The notes below the pieces were generated by a model, which was not told the origin of the DNA, did not search any database, and saw only the letters and a program-made list of their open reading frames with translations. The position numbers were made by a program, and so were the translations under genes. A stretch of 64,000 bases of DNA. Source: Hongsoonwoonella zoysiae (GTDB taxonomy: Bacteria; Pseudomonadota; Alphaproteobacteria; Rhizobiales; Stappiaceae). Every line of letters begins with the position of its first letter. Within the stretch, counting starts at the first letter, position 1. The stretch spans positions 760,236 to 824,235 of the forward strand of contig NZ_JABRXF010000001.1 of NCBI RefSeq assembly GCF_013266695.1, read 5' to 3'. Positions 18,340-27,262 of the stretch are shown here, one piece after another.

Positions 18340-19074
18340 TCATTCGATCGATTCGGTTGCCACCAGCTTCCAGTTCGGATCCCGCGACGTCGTGTCGCGG
18401 GCGAACGTCCAGATATCCGTGACGTCGCTCACCTTGCTCGCGTCACCGTCGACGACGTTGCCGTCCCGGTCGCGGGTCACGGAGATGAGTTCGCTCTGGA
18501 AACGCACGGTCACCTGGGCGTTGGAATCCTTCAGGGCGGCTTCGATGATTTCCGCCTTGTCGATGCCGACGAACGTGAAATCTACCGTCTCCTTGCGCGA
18601 TTCACGGTCCTGGATAGCGGCCACGAAGCCTTCGTAGACCTCCTTCGACAGGAGGTTCTTCAGCATCTTGCGGTCGCCATTGGCATAGGCCGTGACGATC
18701 ATCTCATAGGCGTATTTCGCGCCTTCAAGGAACTGGGAGGGATCGAACGAGCGATCGGCGGAAAGGATCTGCCGCAGCGCCTCGTTGAGCGCGCTACCCT
18801 TCGGCGCCACCTTGTCGAGGGTTGCCGCGGAGGTGGCGGGCTCACCCTCCGGTTCAAGGTCCATCGGCTCCGTCTGGCCGGGAAGGGGAATCACGTTGTC
18901 GCTGCCGTTTTCGCCGGCGCCATTGCGCGAACGGTTTTCCTTGGGCGCGGAATAGGGATCGAACGGGGGCCGTTCGTTGCCGGTCCGTTTTCCAAGTACG
19001 CTGCGCAGCCTCAGGAAAATGAAAATCGCAAGCGCCAGGAAGATGATGTTGTAGACGTCGAATATTTCGCTCAT
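18340..19074 (-). CDS. Tim44/TimA-like membrane-anchored protein
   Basis: The start ATG 19074 gives MSEIFDVYNIIFLALAIFIF, a single N-terminal membrane anchor. A polar linker rich in N, G and P follows, then a Tim44-like domain (about 110-244) of the NTF2-like fold that begins near RQILSADRSFDPSQFLEGA. Alphaproteobacterial TimA is related to the mitochondrial import motor subunit Tim44; its bacterial task is not settled. It heads the minus-strand set with mltA, Smr and XRE, and is divergent from fxsA. Confidence 0.88.
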   Translation of the reverse strand: MSEIFDVYNIIFLALAIFIFLRLRSVLGKRTGNERPPFDPYSAPKENRSRNGAGENGSDNVIPLPGQTEPMDLEPEGEPATSAATLDKVAPKGSALNEALRQILSADRSFDPSQFLEGAKYAYEMIVTAYANGDRKMLKNLLSKEVYEGFVAAIQDRESRKETVDFTFVGIDKAEIIEAALKDSNAQVTVRFQSELISVTRDRDGNVVDGDASKVSDVTDIWTFARDTTSRDPNWKLVATESIE

Positions 19075-19381
19075 GTCGCGTCCGGCCGTGTAATCGCGTG
19101 ATGCGACCGGGGATGCTCGGCACATCGCCCCGGAGAATGATCGGGCTGAGGAACCAGGCCATGACGAAATCCGCTTCCGGATTGCCCACGGCACACAGGG
19201 TCTCACCTCTAATGTAAGGTTCCTTGAAGCAGCATCCAGACCTTTTCACAAGCCCGATGACGCACCGGCCTTAACATTTGCGGAGAATTTCCCTCGCACT
19301 CCGCGGTTTCGCATCCTATTTGAGATCGTGAGCCGACTGTGCAGGTCATGGCTTCACAAGTCCCAACCGACCGGATCGCAA
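19075..19381. other. Divergent intergenic region with no recognised element
   Basis: These 307 bases separate timA-like and fxsA and must contain both promoters. I found no clear -10/-35 pair, operator or RNA. Confidence 0.6.
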
Positions 19382-19900
19382 ATGCCCATCGGACTTCTCA
19401 TTCTACTCGTGCTTATCGGCGTACCTCTGCTCGAGATCTTCGTTCTCATCGAGGTCGGCTCCGAGATCGGCGCGATACCGACAATCGGCTTGACGGTCCT
19501 TACCGCGCTCGCCGGCACGCTCATGCTGCGGGTTCAGGGGCTGAGCCTGCTGACACGCATGCGTAGCGAGATCGACGCGGGACGCGTGCCGGGAGACGAT
19601 ATCATCCATGGCGCCTTTATTGTCATCGCGGCGATATTGCTTCTCATTCCGGGGTTCGTCACGGATACGCTCGGCTTGCTCCTGTTCATTCCGCCGGTGC
19701 GCACGGCAATCGGGCGCTATATAATCAGGCATGCGGATGTCACGGTGGTTCAGGGCGCAAGGCGCTATCGGCGGGATCCGGATATCGTCGATCTGGACGA
19801 AGAGGATTGGACCGCAAAAAATGGCGATACCCGCGCAAACCAGGGCGCAGGTGGCGATCCGCGCCGCATCAGCCCCTGGAAGAACCGGCCCGACACCTGA
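19382..19900 (+). CDS. fxsA: FxsA family membrane protein
   Basis: The 172-residue protein has three hydrophobic stretches (about 3-28, 31-49 and 78-98) and the FxsA core PLLEIFVLIEVGSEIGAIPT. The long polar C-terminal tail is predicted cytoplasmic. In E. coli FxsA overproduction relieves F-exclusion of phage T7, but its housekeeping role is unclear. ATG 19382 begins at MPIGLLILL; a longer upstream start would add residues before the first membrane segment. Confidence 0.9.
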   Translation: MPIGLLILLVLIGVPLLEIFVLIEVGSEIGAIPTIGLTVLTALAGTLMLRVQGLSLLTRMRSEIDAGRVPGDDIIHGAFIVIAAILLLIPGFVTDTLGLLLFIPPVRTAIGRYIIRHADVTVVQGARRYRRDPDIVDLDEEDWTAKNGDTRANQGAGGDPRRISPWKNRPDT

Positions 19901-19924
19901 CGGCGAAGGCGGACGCCGCGCCAG

Positions 19925-20770
19925 ATGACGGAATTTCTTCTCGATCACGAACCTGCAGTGCGCTTTTCCGCATTCTTCGCGATCCTGCTTGCGATGGCTG
20001 TATTCGAGGTCGCCGCGCCCCGCCGCCGGCTGGAAATACCGCGCCTTTTGCGCTGGTCCAACAATCTGGCTGTCGTGGTGGTCGATACGCTGCTCGTACG
20101 CCTGAGTTTCCCCGTACTTGCCGTCGGGCTGGCCCTTATTGCCGAAAAAGGAGGATGGGGCCTTTTCAATATTGCCGGCTGGCCGCTCTGGCTGGAATTC
20201 GTCGTGACGCTGCTCGTGCTCGACCTTGTGATCTACCTTCAGCACGTGATGTTTCATGCCGTGCCCGCCCTCTGGAGGCTGCACCGCATGCACCATGCCG
20301 ACCTTGAGTTCGACGTCACGACGGGCCTGCGCTTCCACCCAATCGAAATCCTGCTGTCGATGGCGCTGAAGCTGGCCGCCGTCGCGGCCCTTGGCCCGCC
20401 TGCCGCCGCCGTTCTCGTTTTCGAAGTGCTGCTCAACGGTACTTCGATGTTCAATCACAGCAACATCCACCTGCCCGCGGGTATCGACCGGATCCTGCGG
20501 CTCTTTGTCGTGACGCCGGACATGCACCGGGTGCATCACTCCGTCCACCCGGACGAGGCCAACAGCAATTTCGGCTTCAACCTTCCCTGGTGGGACCGGC
20601 TGCTCGGCACCTACCGCCCGCAGCCCCGCGACGGCCACGAGAAGATGGCAATCGGCGTCGACCAGTTTCGTACGCCGCGCGATCTCTGGCTCGACCGGAT
20701 GCTGATCCAGCCGTTTCGCGGCAACGTCGGCCGTTTCCCGATCGGGCGGCGCTTCGGCCCGGAAGACTGA
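19925..20770 (+). CDS. Sterol desaturase/fatty acid hydroxylase family protein
   Basis: This 281-residue integral membrane di-iron enzyme has the histidine clusters HVMFH (107-111), HRMHH (120-124), FNHSNIH (176-182) and HRVHH (201-205). Four to five membrane helices surround them. The family hydroxylates or desaturates lipids using O2, but the substrate here cannot be read from sequence. It starts 24 bp after fxsA and may be cotranscribed. Confidence 0.9.
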   Translation: MTEFLLDHEPAVRFSAFFAILLAMAVFEVAAPRRRLEIPRLLRWSNNLAVVVVDTLLVRLSFPVLAVGLALIAEKGGWGLFNIAGWPLWLEFVVTLLVLDLVIYLQHVMFHAVPALWRLHRMHHADLEFDVTTGLRFHPIEILLSMALKLAAVAALGPPAAAVLVFEVLLNGTSMFNHSNIHLPAGIDRILRLFVVTPDMHRVHHSVHPDEANSNFGFNLPWWDRLLGTYRPQPRDGHEKMAIGVDQFRTPRDLWLDRMLIQPFRGNVGRFPIGRRFGPED

Positions 20771-20933
20771 CCTGCTTTCGCAAGGCCGCCCCTCACACAC
20801 GCATTTTTGAGCCAATGACCGACGCAACGTTAACGCGGCCTACACCCTGACACCTTACGATTTGTCGTCCCGGCAACGGGTCGCCACGCTTCGATCAGGC
20901 GCAGGCAGACTCGCGCCAAGGAGGAGGACCGGA

Positions 20934-21977
20934 ATGGGCGAAGGGAGCAAAACACGCGTCGACTGGGTCGATACGGCCAAGGGCTTCTGCATCGTTTTCG
21001 TCGTCATGATGCATTCAACCCTGGGCGTGGAGGCCGCCGCCGGGCAAACCGGCTGGATGGGATACCTCGTCGAATTCGCGCGCCCCTTCAGAATGCCGGA
21101 TTTCTTCCTGATTTCCGGGCTCTTCCTCGCCAATGTGATCGACCGGGACTGGCGGCTTTATGCCGACCGCAAGGTGGTGCACTTCGCGTACTTCTACGCG
21201 CTTTGGGTGACGCTGCAATTCATCGTCAAGGCCCCGCATTTCGCAGCCGAAATCGGCTGGGCGGGCGTGCTTCGCGCGTATCTCCTGAGCTTCGTGCAGC
21301 CCTTCGGCACCCTTTGGTTCATCTACCTGCTGCCGGTCATGTTCGTCGTTACCAAGGCCGCACGGCAGATCGGCGTTCCCTGGCCCGTCATGCTGGCGGG
21401 CGCCGCCATCCTGCAGATCGCGCCGATCCATACCGGCTGGGTCACGCTCGACGAGTTTTGCTCGCGCTACGTCTATTTCTATTCGGGCTACATCTTCGCG
21501 ACAAACGCCTTCGAAATCGCCGCGTGGGCCCGGCGTCACATGGCGGTTGCCGTCGGCGGGTTGTTCGTCTGGGCGCTCGCCAACGGAATGCTGGTGTTCC
21601 AGGGCCATGCCGACCTTCCGCTCGTCAGCCTTTTTCTCGGCGCGATCGGCGCATTCGCCGTCATTACGGTTTCCGCGCTGCTGACCCAGATCGGCGTCGC
21701 TGCGCCCTTGCGTCACTGCGGCGAGAATTCCATCGTCATCTATCTTGCCTTCTTCTTCCCGATGGCGGTGTCGCGAACGGTGCTCCTGAAACTCGGGATC
21801 ATTTCCGACATCGGCACGATTTCGGTGATCGTCACGGCTGCCGGCGTCACCGCACCGCTTGTTCTGTGGTGGCTCATTCAAAAGACCGGGTACGGGCGGT
21901 TCCTCTTCGTGCGGCCGGCCTGGGCGCGGATCGACAATCCCCGCAGACCAGCGCCTTCGCCGCAAGCCGCGGAATAG
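20934..21977 (+). CDS. Acyltransferase 3 family membrane protein
   Basis: The start ATG 20934 is preceded by AGGAGGAGG. The 347-residue product opens with VDWVDTAKGFCIVFVVMMH, the family signature in which the His is the expected catalytic residue. About ten membrane helices follow, including PDFFLISGLFLA and GTLWFIYLLPVMF. Such enzymes O-acylate glycans, lipids or small molecules at the inner membrane. The substrate is unknown, and no polysaccharide genes lie beside it. Confidence 0.88.
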   Translation: MGEGSKTRVDWVDTAKGFCIVFVVMMHSTLGVEAAAGQTGWMGYLVEFARPFRMPDFFLISGLFLANVIDRDWRLYADRKVVHFAYFYALWVTLQFIVKAPHFAAEIGWAGVLRAYLLSFVQPFGTLWFIYLLPVMFVVTKAARQIGVPWPVMLAGAAILQIAPIHTGWVTLDEFCSRYVYFYSGYIFATNAFEIAAWARRHMAVAVGGLFVWALANGMLVFQGHADLPLVSLFLGAIGAFAVITVSALLTQIGVAAPLRHCGENSIVIYLAFFFPMAVSRTVLLKLGIISDIGTISVIVTAAGVTAPLVLWWLIQKTGYGRFLFVRPAWARIDNPRRPAPSPQAAE

Positions 21978-22034
21978 GCGACAACCCCCAATAGCGGCTT
22001 GCCCTTTGGCGAATTCGCGGGCATCGTCCGGCCC

Positions 22035-25019
22035 ATGCCGAACGAATCCAACGCCTCATCGCTCACGCCCGACGATCATCTTATCCTCGTCGACGGTTCC
22101 ACCTTTATATTCCGTGCCTACCACGCGCTGCCGCCGCTGACCCGCAAGTCGGACGGGCTGCCCGTCGGCGCGGTCTCGGGCTTCTGCAACATGCTGTGGA
22201 AGCTGCTGCAGGAGGGGCTGACGCCGGAGCCGGGCGACGAGCCGACGCATATGGCCGTGATCTTCGACTATTCGGCGAAGACCTTCCGCAACGAGATTTA
22301 TCCGGAATACAAGGCCCAGCGCCCGGAACCGCCGGAGGACCTGATCCCGCAGTTCGGCCTGATCCGCGAGGCGACGCGGGCGTTTTCGGTCCACTGCATC
22401 GAGCAGGAGGGCTTCGAGGCGGACGACCTGATCGCCACCTACGCACGCCAGGCGGAAAAGGCGGGCGCGCGGGTGACGATCGCTTCCGGCGACAAGGACC
22501 TGATGCAGCTTTTGGGCCCCAACGTCGGCATGATCGACACGATGAAAGGCAAGATTTTCGGCGTTGAGGATGTTGCCGAGAAATTTGGTGTGACGCCCGA
22601 TAAAGTCATTGAAGTTCAGGCGCTTGCGGGCGACTCGGTCGACAATGTGCCGGGCGTACCGGGCATCGGGCTGAAGACGGCGGCGCAGCTCATCCAGGAG
22701 TATGGCGACCTTGAGACGCTGCTGTCCAGGGCAGAGGAGATCAAGCAGCCGAAACGGCGGCAGAACCTGATCGAATTCGCCGAACAGGCGCGGATTTCCA
22801 GGCAATTGGTGACGCTGAAGGAGGATGTGCCGCTGGACGTGCCGCTGGGCGCGCTGGCGGTCGAAACCCTGGACGGGCCGAGGGCCGTCGCCTTCCTGAA
22901 GGCCATGGAATTCAACACGCTGACGCGGCGCGTGGCGGAAAAAACCGGCGCCGACATTGCGGAAGTCGAGCCCGCAGAATTCGAAATCAGGGGCTGGGAC
23001 ACGCCGGACGGCAAGGGCCGCGTGATGAATTCCGCGCCGGGCGATCAGAATTCCAAAGCGGCCGAAAAAGGTTCATCAGAAATCCCTCACGGCTTTGCGC
23101 CCGACACCGGCCCCTGGACGCCGGATGCGCTGGCGGATTCCCGGGCGGAAGAAGCCCGCGCGCAAAAGATCGACACCAGCGGTTACGAAACCGTGATGGA
23201 CCTCGACCGGCTGAAGGAATGGGTCGCGGAGGCTTTCGAGCGGGGGTTGGTCGCCGTCGACACGGAGACGACGTCGCTCAATGCCATGCAGGCGCAGCTT
23301 GTCGGCGTGTCGCTGGCAACGGAACCCGGCAAGGCCTGCTACATCCCGCTTGCCCATGTGGAGGGAGAGGGCGACCTTCTGGGCGGCGGCGGACTTATCC
23401 CCGGCCAGATCAGACTGGAAGACGCGCTAGACGTTCTCAAGCCGATGCTGGAAGCGCCGTCGGTGCTGAAGATCGCGCAGAACCTGAAATACGACTGGCT
23501 GGTGCTGAAGCGCTATGGCATCGAGGTCGCGCCCTTCGACGATACGATGCTGCTCTCCTACACCGTCGACGCCGGCAAGGGCGGCAACGGCATGGACGAG
23601 CTGTCGCAGCGCTGGCTCGGCCATGCGCCGATCCCCTTCAAGGAGGTGGCGGGCTCCGGCAAGTCGATGGTGACCTTCGACAAGGTGCCGATCGAGCGCG
23701 CGTCGGCCTATGCAGCGGAAGACGCGGATGTGACGCTGCGTCTGTGGCGGGTGCTGAAACCGCGCCTTGCGGGCGACCATATGGCGACCGTCTACGAAAC
23801 GCTGGAGCGTCCGCTGGTGCCGGTGCTGGCACGGATGGAGGAGCGGGGCGTCTCCGTCGACCGGCAGATGCTGTCGCGCCTTTCCGGCGAATTCGCGCAA
23901 GGCATGGCGCGCCTTGAATCCGAAATCCACGAGCTTGCGGGCGAAAGTTTCAACATCGGCAGCCCGAAGCAGCTTGGCGATATCCTGTTCGGCAAGATGA
24001 GCCTGCCCGGCGGCAAGAAGACGAAGACGGGCGCATGGTCCACCTCCGTCTCGGTGCTGGACGACCTGGCGGCGGAAGGCCACGAGCTGCCCTCGCGCAT
24101 CGTCGAATGGCGCCAGCTTTCCAAGCTGAAATCCACCTATTCCGACGCGCTGCCGGGTTACATCCACCCGGAAACGAAGCGGGTGCACACGTCCTATTCG
24201 CTGGCCGCGACCACAACGGGGCGGCTTTCCTCTTCCGAGCCGAACCTGCAAAACATCCCTGTGCGGACGGAAGAAGGGCGCAAGATCCGCAAGGCTTTCG
24301 TCGCGGACAAGGGCCACAAGCTGCTTTCGGCGGACTACAGCCAGATCGAGCTTCGCGTGCTTGCTCATATGGCGGATATTCCGCAGCTCAAACAGGCGTT
24401 CGAGGATGGGCTCGACATCCACGCCATGACGGCGAGCGAGATGTTCGGCGTACCCGTGAAGGACATGGACCCGATGGTCCGCCGCCGGGCGAAGGCGATC
24501 AACTTCGGCATCATCTACGGCATTTCCGCCTTCGGGCTTGCCGCCCAGCTCGGCATATCGCGGGGCGAGGCGGCAGACTACATCAAGACTTACTTTCAGC
24601 GCTTCCCCGGCATCCGCGACTATATGGAGGCGACGAAGAAATTCGTGCATGAAAACGGATACGTGCGCACGATCTTCGGCCGCAAGGCGCACTACCCGGA
24701 AGTGAACACGAAGAACCCGAACATGCGTTCCTTCCTGGAGCGCGCGGCGATCAACGCGCCGATCCAGGGCTCTGCGGCGGATATCATCCGCCGGGCGATG
24801 ATCCGCATGGAAGACCGCCTCGCGAGCTCGAAGCTTTCAGCCAGAATGCTGCTTCAGGTGCACGACGAACTGATCTTCGAAGTGCCGGACGACGAGGTGG
24901 AAAAGACGATCCCGCTGGTGAAGGACGTGATGGAAAAGGCCGCGGAACCGGCTGTGCAACTGGCCGTGCCCCTGCAGGTGGACGCGAGAGCGGCAGACAA
25001 TTGGGACGAGGCGCATTAG
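22035..25019 (+). CDS. polA: DNA polymerase I
   Basis: The 994-residue protein has the full three-domain architecture. The 5'-3' exonuclease domain begins LILVDGSTFIFRAYHALPP with GDKDLMQLL downstream. The 3'-5' proofreading domain retains VAVDTETTSLNAM and YAAEDADVTLRL, so its metal ligands are present. The polymerase domain has SADYSQIELRVLAHMA and ends near LLQVHDELIFEVPDDE. A variable linker rich in G, S and P lies about 335-390. It fills gaps in repair and processes Okazaki fragments. The next gene is the first of an AT-rich island. Confidence 0.97.
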   Translation: MPNESNASSLTPDDHLILVDGSTFIFRAYHALPPLTRKSDGLPVGAVSGFCNMLWKLLQEGLTPEPGDEPTHMAVIFDYSAKTFRNEIYPEYKAQRPEPPEDLIPQFGLIREATRAFSVHCIEQEGFEADDLIATYARQAEKAGARVTIASGDKDLMQLLGPNVGMIDTMKGKIFGVEDVAEKFGVTPDKVIEVQALAGDSVDNVPGVPGIGLKTAAQLIQEYGDLETLLSRAEEIKQPKRRQNLIEFAEQARISRQLVTLKEDVPLDVPLGALAVETLDGPRAVAFLKAMEFNTLTRRVAEKTGADIAEVEPAEFEIRGWDTPDGKGRVMNSAPGDQNSKAAEKGSSEIPHGFAPDTGPWTPDALADSRAEEARAQKIDTSGYETVMDLDRLKEWVAEAFERGLVAVDTETTSLNAMQAQLVGVSLATEPGKACYIPLAHVEGEGDLLGGGGLIPGQIRLEDALDVLKPMLEAPSVLKIAQNLKYDWLVLKRYGIEVAPFDDTMLLSYTVDAGKGGNGMDELSQRWLGHAPIPFKEVAGSGKSMVTFDKVPIERASAYAAEDADVTLRLWRVLKPRLAGDHMATVYETLERPLVPVLARMEERGVSVDRQMLSRLSGEFAQGMARLESEIHELAGESFNIGSPKQLGDILFGKMSLPGGKKTKTGAWSTSVSVLDDLAAEGHELPSRIVEWRQLSKLKSTYSDALPGYIHPETKRVHTSYSLAATTTGRLSSSEPNLQNIPVRTEEGRKIRKAFVADKGHKLLSADYSQIELRVLAHMADIPQLKQAFEDGLDIHAMTASEMFGVPVKDMDPMVRRRAKAINFGIIYGISAFGLAAQLGISRGEAADYIKTYFQRFPGIRDYMEATKKFVHENGYVRTIFGRKAHYPEVNTKNPNMRSFLERAAINAPIQGSAADIIRRAMIRMEDRLASSKLSARMLLQVHDELIFEVPDDEVEKTIPLVKDVMEKAAEPAVQLAVPLQVDARAADNWDEAH

Positions 25020-25155
25020 TGATTCCAACTATAGTATTTATCTTGCCCACCTTGAAACCTGTATGATCTCCGTCCTGGCTGAGAGATGAAAGGTTGCAGC
25101 ACGGCGAACTAACATGCCAACCTGCAAGAATGATTACTCGTAAGGAGCTAACCTG

Positions 25156-26034
25156 ATGGCCACCCAAGCCGCTTCGGGCGGTAGTATTCCAGATAAAGAT
25201 GTTGCAGTGTTCGAAAAAATTGAACTTGAAAATGTAAAACTTAAGGAAATAAATGGGAAGCGTATTCAACACGCTTTCCTGACTGATGTTAGCGGAAAAA
25301 GTGTCGACTATGTAGATGTTGATTTTTCCTACAGTTTAATAACCAGAGGTTATTTTCACAATGCTTGTTTTAAAAATTGTAAGTTTGTAGGATGCCATTT
25401 TATCAATTGTAATTTCAGAAATGCCTCATTTGTGGGCTGCGATTTTCGATATTCTGACTTTACAGGCACGCGTATCTCAACCAATGAACTCTTAAATAAT
25501 TTACCAGACGAACCGAACGTCCGACGGGAATTTCTCCAGATACTAAGAAAAAACTCCATGTCTTTAGGAGACGTTTCATCAGCTAGAAAATTTATACTAA
25601 AAGAGATAGACGCAAGAAAAGAGCATTTACGACGGGCTTGGAGGCAGGATGAATCTTATTATAAAAAGAAATACAGTGGCTTTGGAAATCAAATGAAAAT
25701 TGGTTTGCAACGCGTTGCCTTATGGTTTGATTCTTTTCTATGGGGACACGGTGAACGCTTGTGGAGATTGGCTTTTTCCACTATTGTCCTACTGGGATTG
25801 GCAGCTCTAATTTCAACAATAAATTTGGTATACAACCATTCTGACGCAACAATCTCTTTTGTTTCTAAAACATACTTAGAATACCTATATTATTATTTAA
25901 GTCTATTTTTAGATGTAGATTTCATTTTACCTGCAAGTAGAATTATATTATTGGAATGGATTGTCGTTGTCACACGTTATGTTGCGTTTGGCGTATTGGT
26001 GACTGGTTTATTTCGATGGCTTTCGCACAGGTAA
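25156..26034 (+). CDS. Pentapeptide-repeat membrane protein with pore-like C-terminus
   Basis: The 292-residue protein reads, in order, as a pentapeptide-repeat sheet at about 20-105 (ACFKNCKFVGCHFINCNF and similar units), an amphipathic helical segment at 120-160 (SLGDVSSARKFILKEIDARK), and two membrane helices at about 206-225 and 263-286. This order is seen in pentapeptide-repeat proteins that end in a two-helix ion-channel module. Here the stretch between the helices, YYYLSLFLDVDFILP, lacks a GYGD-like filter. AAGGAG precedes ATG 25156. The gene is strikingly AT-rich against polA, suggesting transfer. It is first of three coupled genes. Function unknown. Confidence 0.82.
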   Translation: MATQAASGGSIPDKDVAVFEKIELENVKLKEINGKRIQHAFLTDVSGKSVDYVDVDFSYSLITRGYFHNACFKNCKFVGCHFINCNFRNASFVGCDFRYSDFTGTRISTNELLNNLPDEPNVRREFLQILRKNSMSLGDVSSARKFILKEIDARKEHLRRAWRQDESYYKKKYSGFGNQMKIGLQRVALWFDSFLWGHGERLWRLAFSTIVLLGLAALISTINLVYNHSDATISFVSKTYLEYLYYYLSLFLDVDFILPASRIILLEWIVVVTRYVAFGVLVTGLFRWLSHR

Positions 26035-26037
26035 ACA

Positions 26038-26724
26038 ATGCTCCATTTACTACCGAAAAATATTATCAATATCTCCGTATTTGGATCGCATGGAAGAGGC
26101 GATACTGATAATTTTAGTGATTTAGATGTGATTGTGGTAGTGAAAGATGGATTTGGCACTGTAAAAGAGGAAATAATTGAAAATTATATAGTTTCTATAT
26201 TTAACAAGCGCCCCTCTATTTCATTTTATGGCGAAGCCAAATTACGAAGGATGTACATGAACGGTCATTTATTTGCTTGGCACCTACACAAAGAATCTTA
26301 CAGTTTAAATAATTTCACTCACCTTAGTAGTATTTTTGGTCCTCCTAAAGCTTATAAAACGGCAACAGAAGATGTTACAGGCCTTACTGACATACTTCTC
26401 GAGACCCAAGCAAACATTGAAAGGCATCCAGAAAACGCTATTTTTGAGATGGGCATAGTTTATGTTTGCGCGCGAAATATAGCGATGTCTGCAAGTTGGC
26501 ACTTACTTGAAAATCCTTTTTTTGGAAGATACGCTCCATATGCACTTAATAGTTTCGCTCTCACACTACCTAAGCACTTATATGATAAGATAATGCTGTG
26601 CCGAATGGCTAGCACTAGAGGCATAACACCTCTGAGAGTAACACCTGAATTGGCCTTTGAGGCTGCATCTACTGTAAAACCATGGGCAATAGCCGTTAGC
26701 GAACATATTAGGGCTATAAAATGA
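26038..26724 (+). CDS. Polymerase-beta-type nucleotidyltransferase domain protein
   Basis: The 228-residue protein starts three bases after the previous stop. The N-terminal domain has GSHGRGD at 16-22 followed by SDLDVIVVV at 27-35, the NTP-transferase signature with two acidic metal ligands. A third acid may be in SFYGEAK. The C-terminal half is helical (EMGIVYVCARNIAMS), like the helical partner of MNT or aminoglycoside nucleotidyltransferases. I see no convincing R-x4-6-H HEPN motif. It is AT-rich like its neighbours. It could modify a protein, RNA or nucleotide; which one is unknown. Confidence 0.8.
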   Translation: MLHLLPKNIINISVFGSHGRGDTDNFSDLDVIVVVKDGFGTVKEEIIENYIVSIFNKRPSISFYGEAKLRRMYMNGHLFAWHLHKESYSLNNFTHLSSIFGPPKAYKTATEDVTGLTDILLETQANIERHPENAIFEMGIVYVCARNIAMSASWHLLENPFFGRYAPYALNSFALTLPKHLYDKIMLCRMASTRGITPLRVTPELAFEAASTVKPWAIAVSEHIRAIK

Positions 26725-27053
26725 CAGAGCGAACCTCGAGATTTAACGCTCGCATTAATATCGAACGTTCCATATTAAGCACTATAAATTCCTCGCATTG
26801 TTGCATTAACTGCCCTTTAGCAGGCCTTAGTTCCGGTGCTATTGAGGATTGGCGGGTGCGTGCTTTTCAATTTCTACCAAAAGCAGCAGTCGAAGATATT
26901 GTCTACATACTGATCGAAATTGGTAGGCGGGCGGGATTTTTAGCAGATAATAGTCGAGGCGTATTCGAAGGTAACGACAATCTCGATAAGATTTATGTTG
27001 CGGATATTCAAAATAAAATCAAGAATATATTTAAAAAATACGGATATACTTGA
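26721..27053 (+). CDS. Unknown 110-residue protein of the AT-rich island
   Basis: The start overlaps the nucleotidyltransferase stop as ATGA, so the two are translationally coupled. The N-terminal part has a Cys cluster SSHCCINCPLAG (24-35) that could bind metal. The middle is helical (AAVEDIVYILIEIGRRAGFL), and the C-terminus is basic (NKIKNIFKKYGYT). There is no signal peptide or membrane segment. I recognise no family. Coupling and shared base composition argue for a common task with the two genes before it. Confidence 0.65.
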   Translation: MTERTSRFNARINIERSILSTINSSHCCINCPLAGLSSGAIEDWRVRAFQFLPKAAVEDIVYILIEIGRRAGFLADNSRGVFEGNDNLDKIYVADIQNKIKNIFKKYGYT

Positions 27054-27262
27054 AATCGTTAATACGTCATACTGTAACATTATTATCCAATTTATAACTT
27101 TAAAAATAGCGCTAAATCGCTGAGCGCTGCTATAATATATTGCGACGGCGAATAATCTATCGCTTTTGATATAAATACTTCTACAAAAGCCCTACCGTAT
27201 CGCTGACATCGGCCGATCAGATGGAAAGGCGCAGTCAAGCCGAAAGCTACATTCTGCGAAGA
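27054..27262. other. AT-rich tail of the island
   Basis: No gene is visible. A short hairpin AGCGC/GCGCT lies at 27108-27128. The composition changes back to GC-rich near 27220-27260, just before the palindrome cluster. Confidence 0.6.

Noticed and set aside
25020-25155. Alphaproteobacterial ar7-type sRNA downstream of polA
   Set aside because: I recall an sRNA at this place in Sinorhizobium, but here I saw no clear promoter or terminator in the 136 bases before the island gene.
26038-26724. CBASS CD-NTase or MNT-HEPN identity for the nucleotidyltransferase
   Set aside because: The G-S-x10-D-L-D core fits many polymerase-beta-type families. No R-x4-6-H HEPN motif and no CBASS effector or ancillary gene could be shown, so no system name is given.
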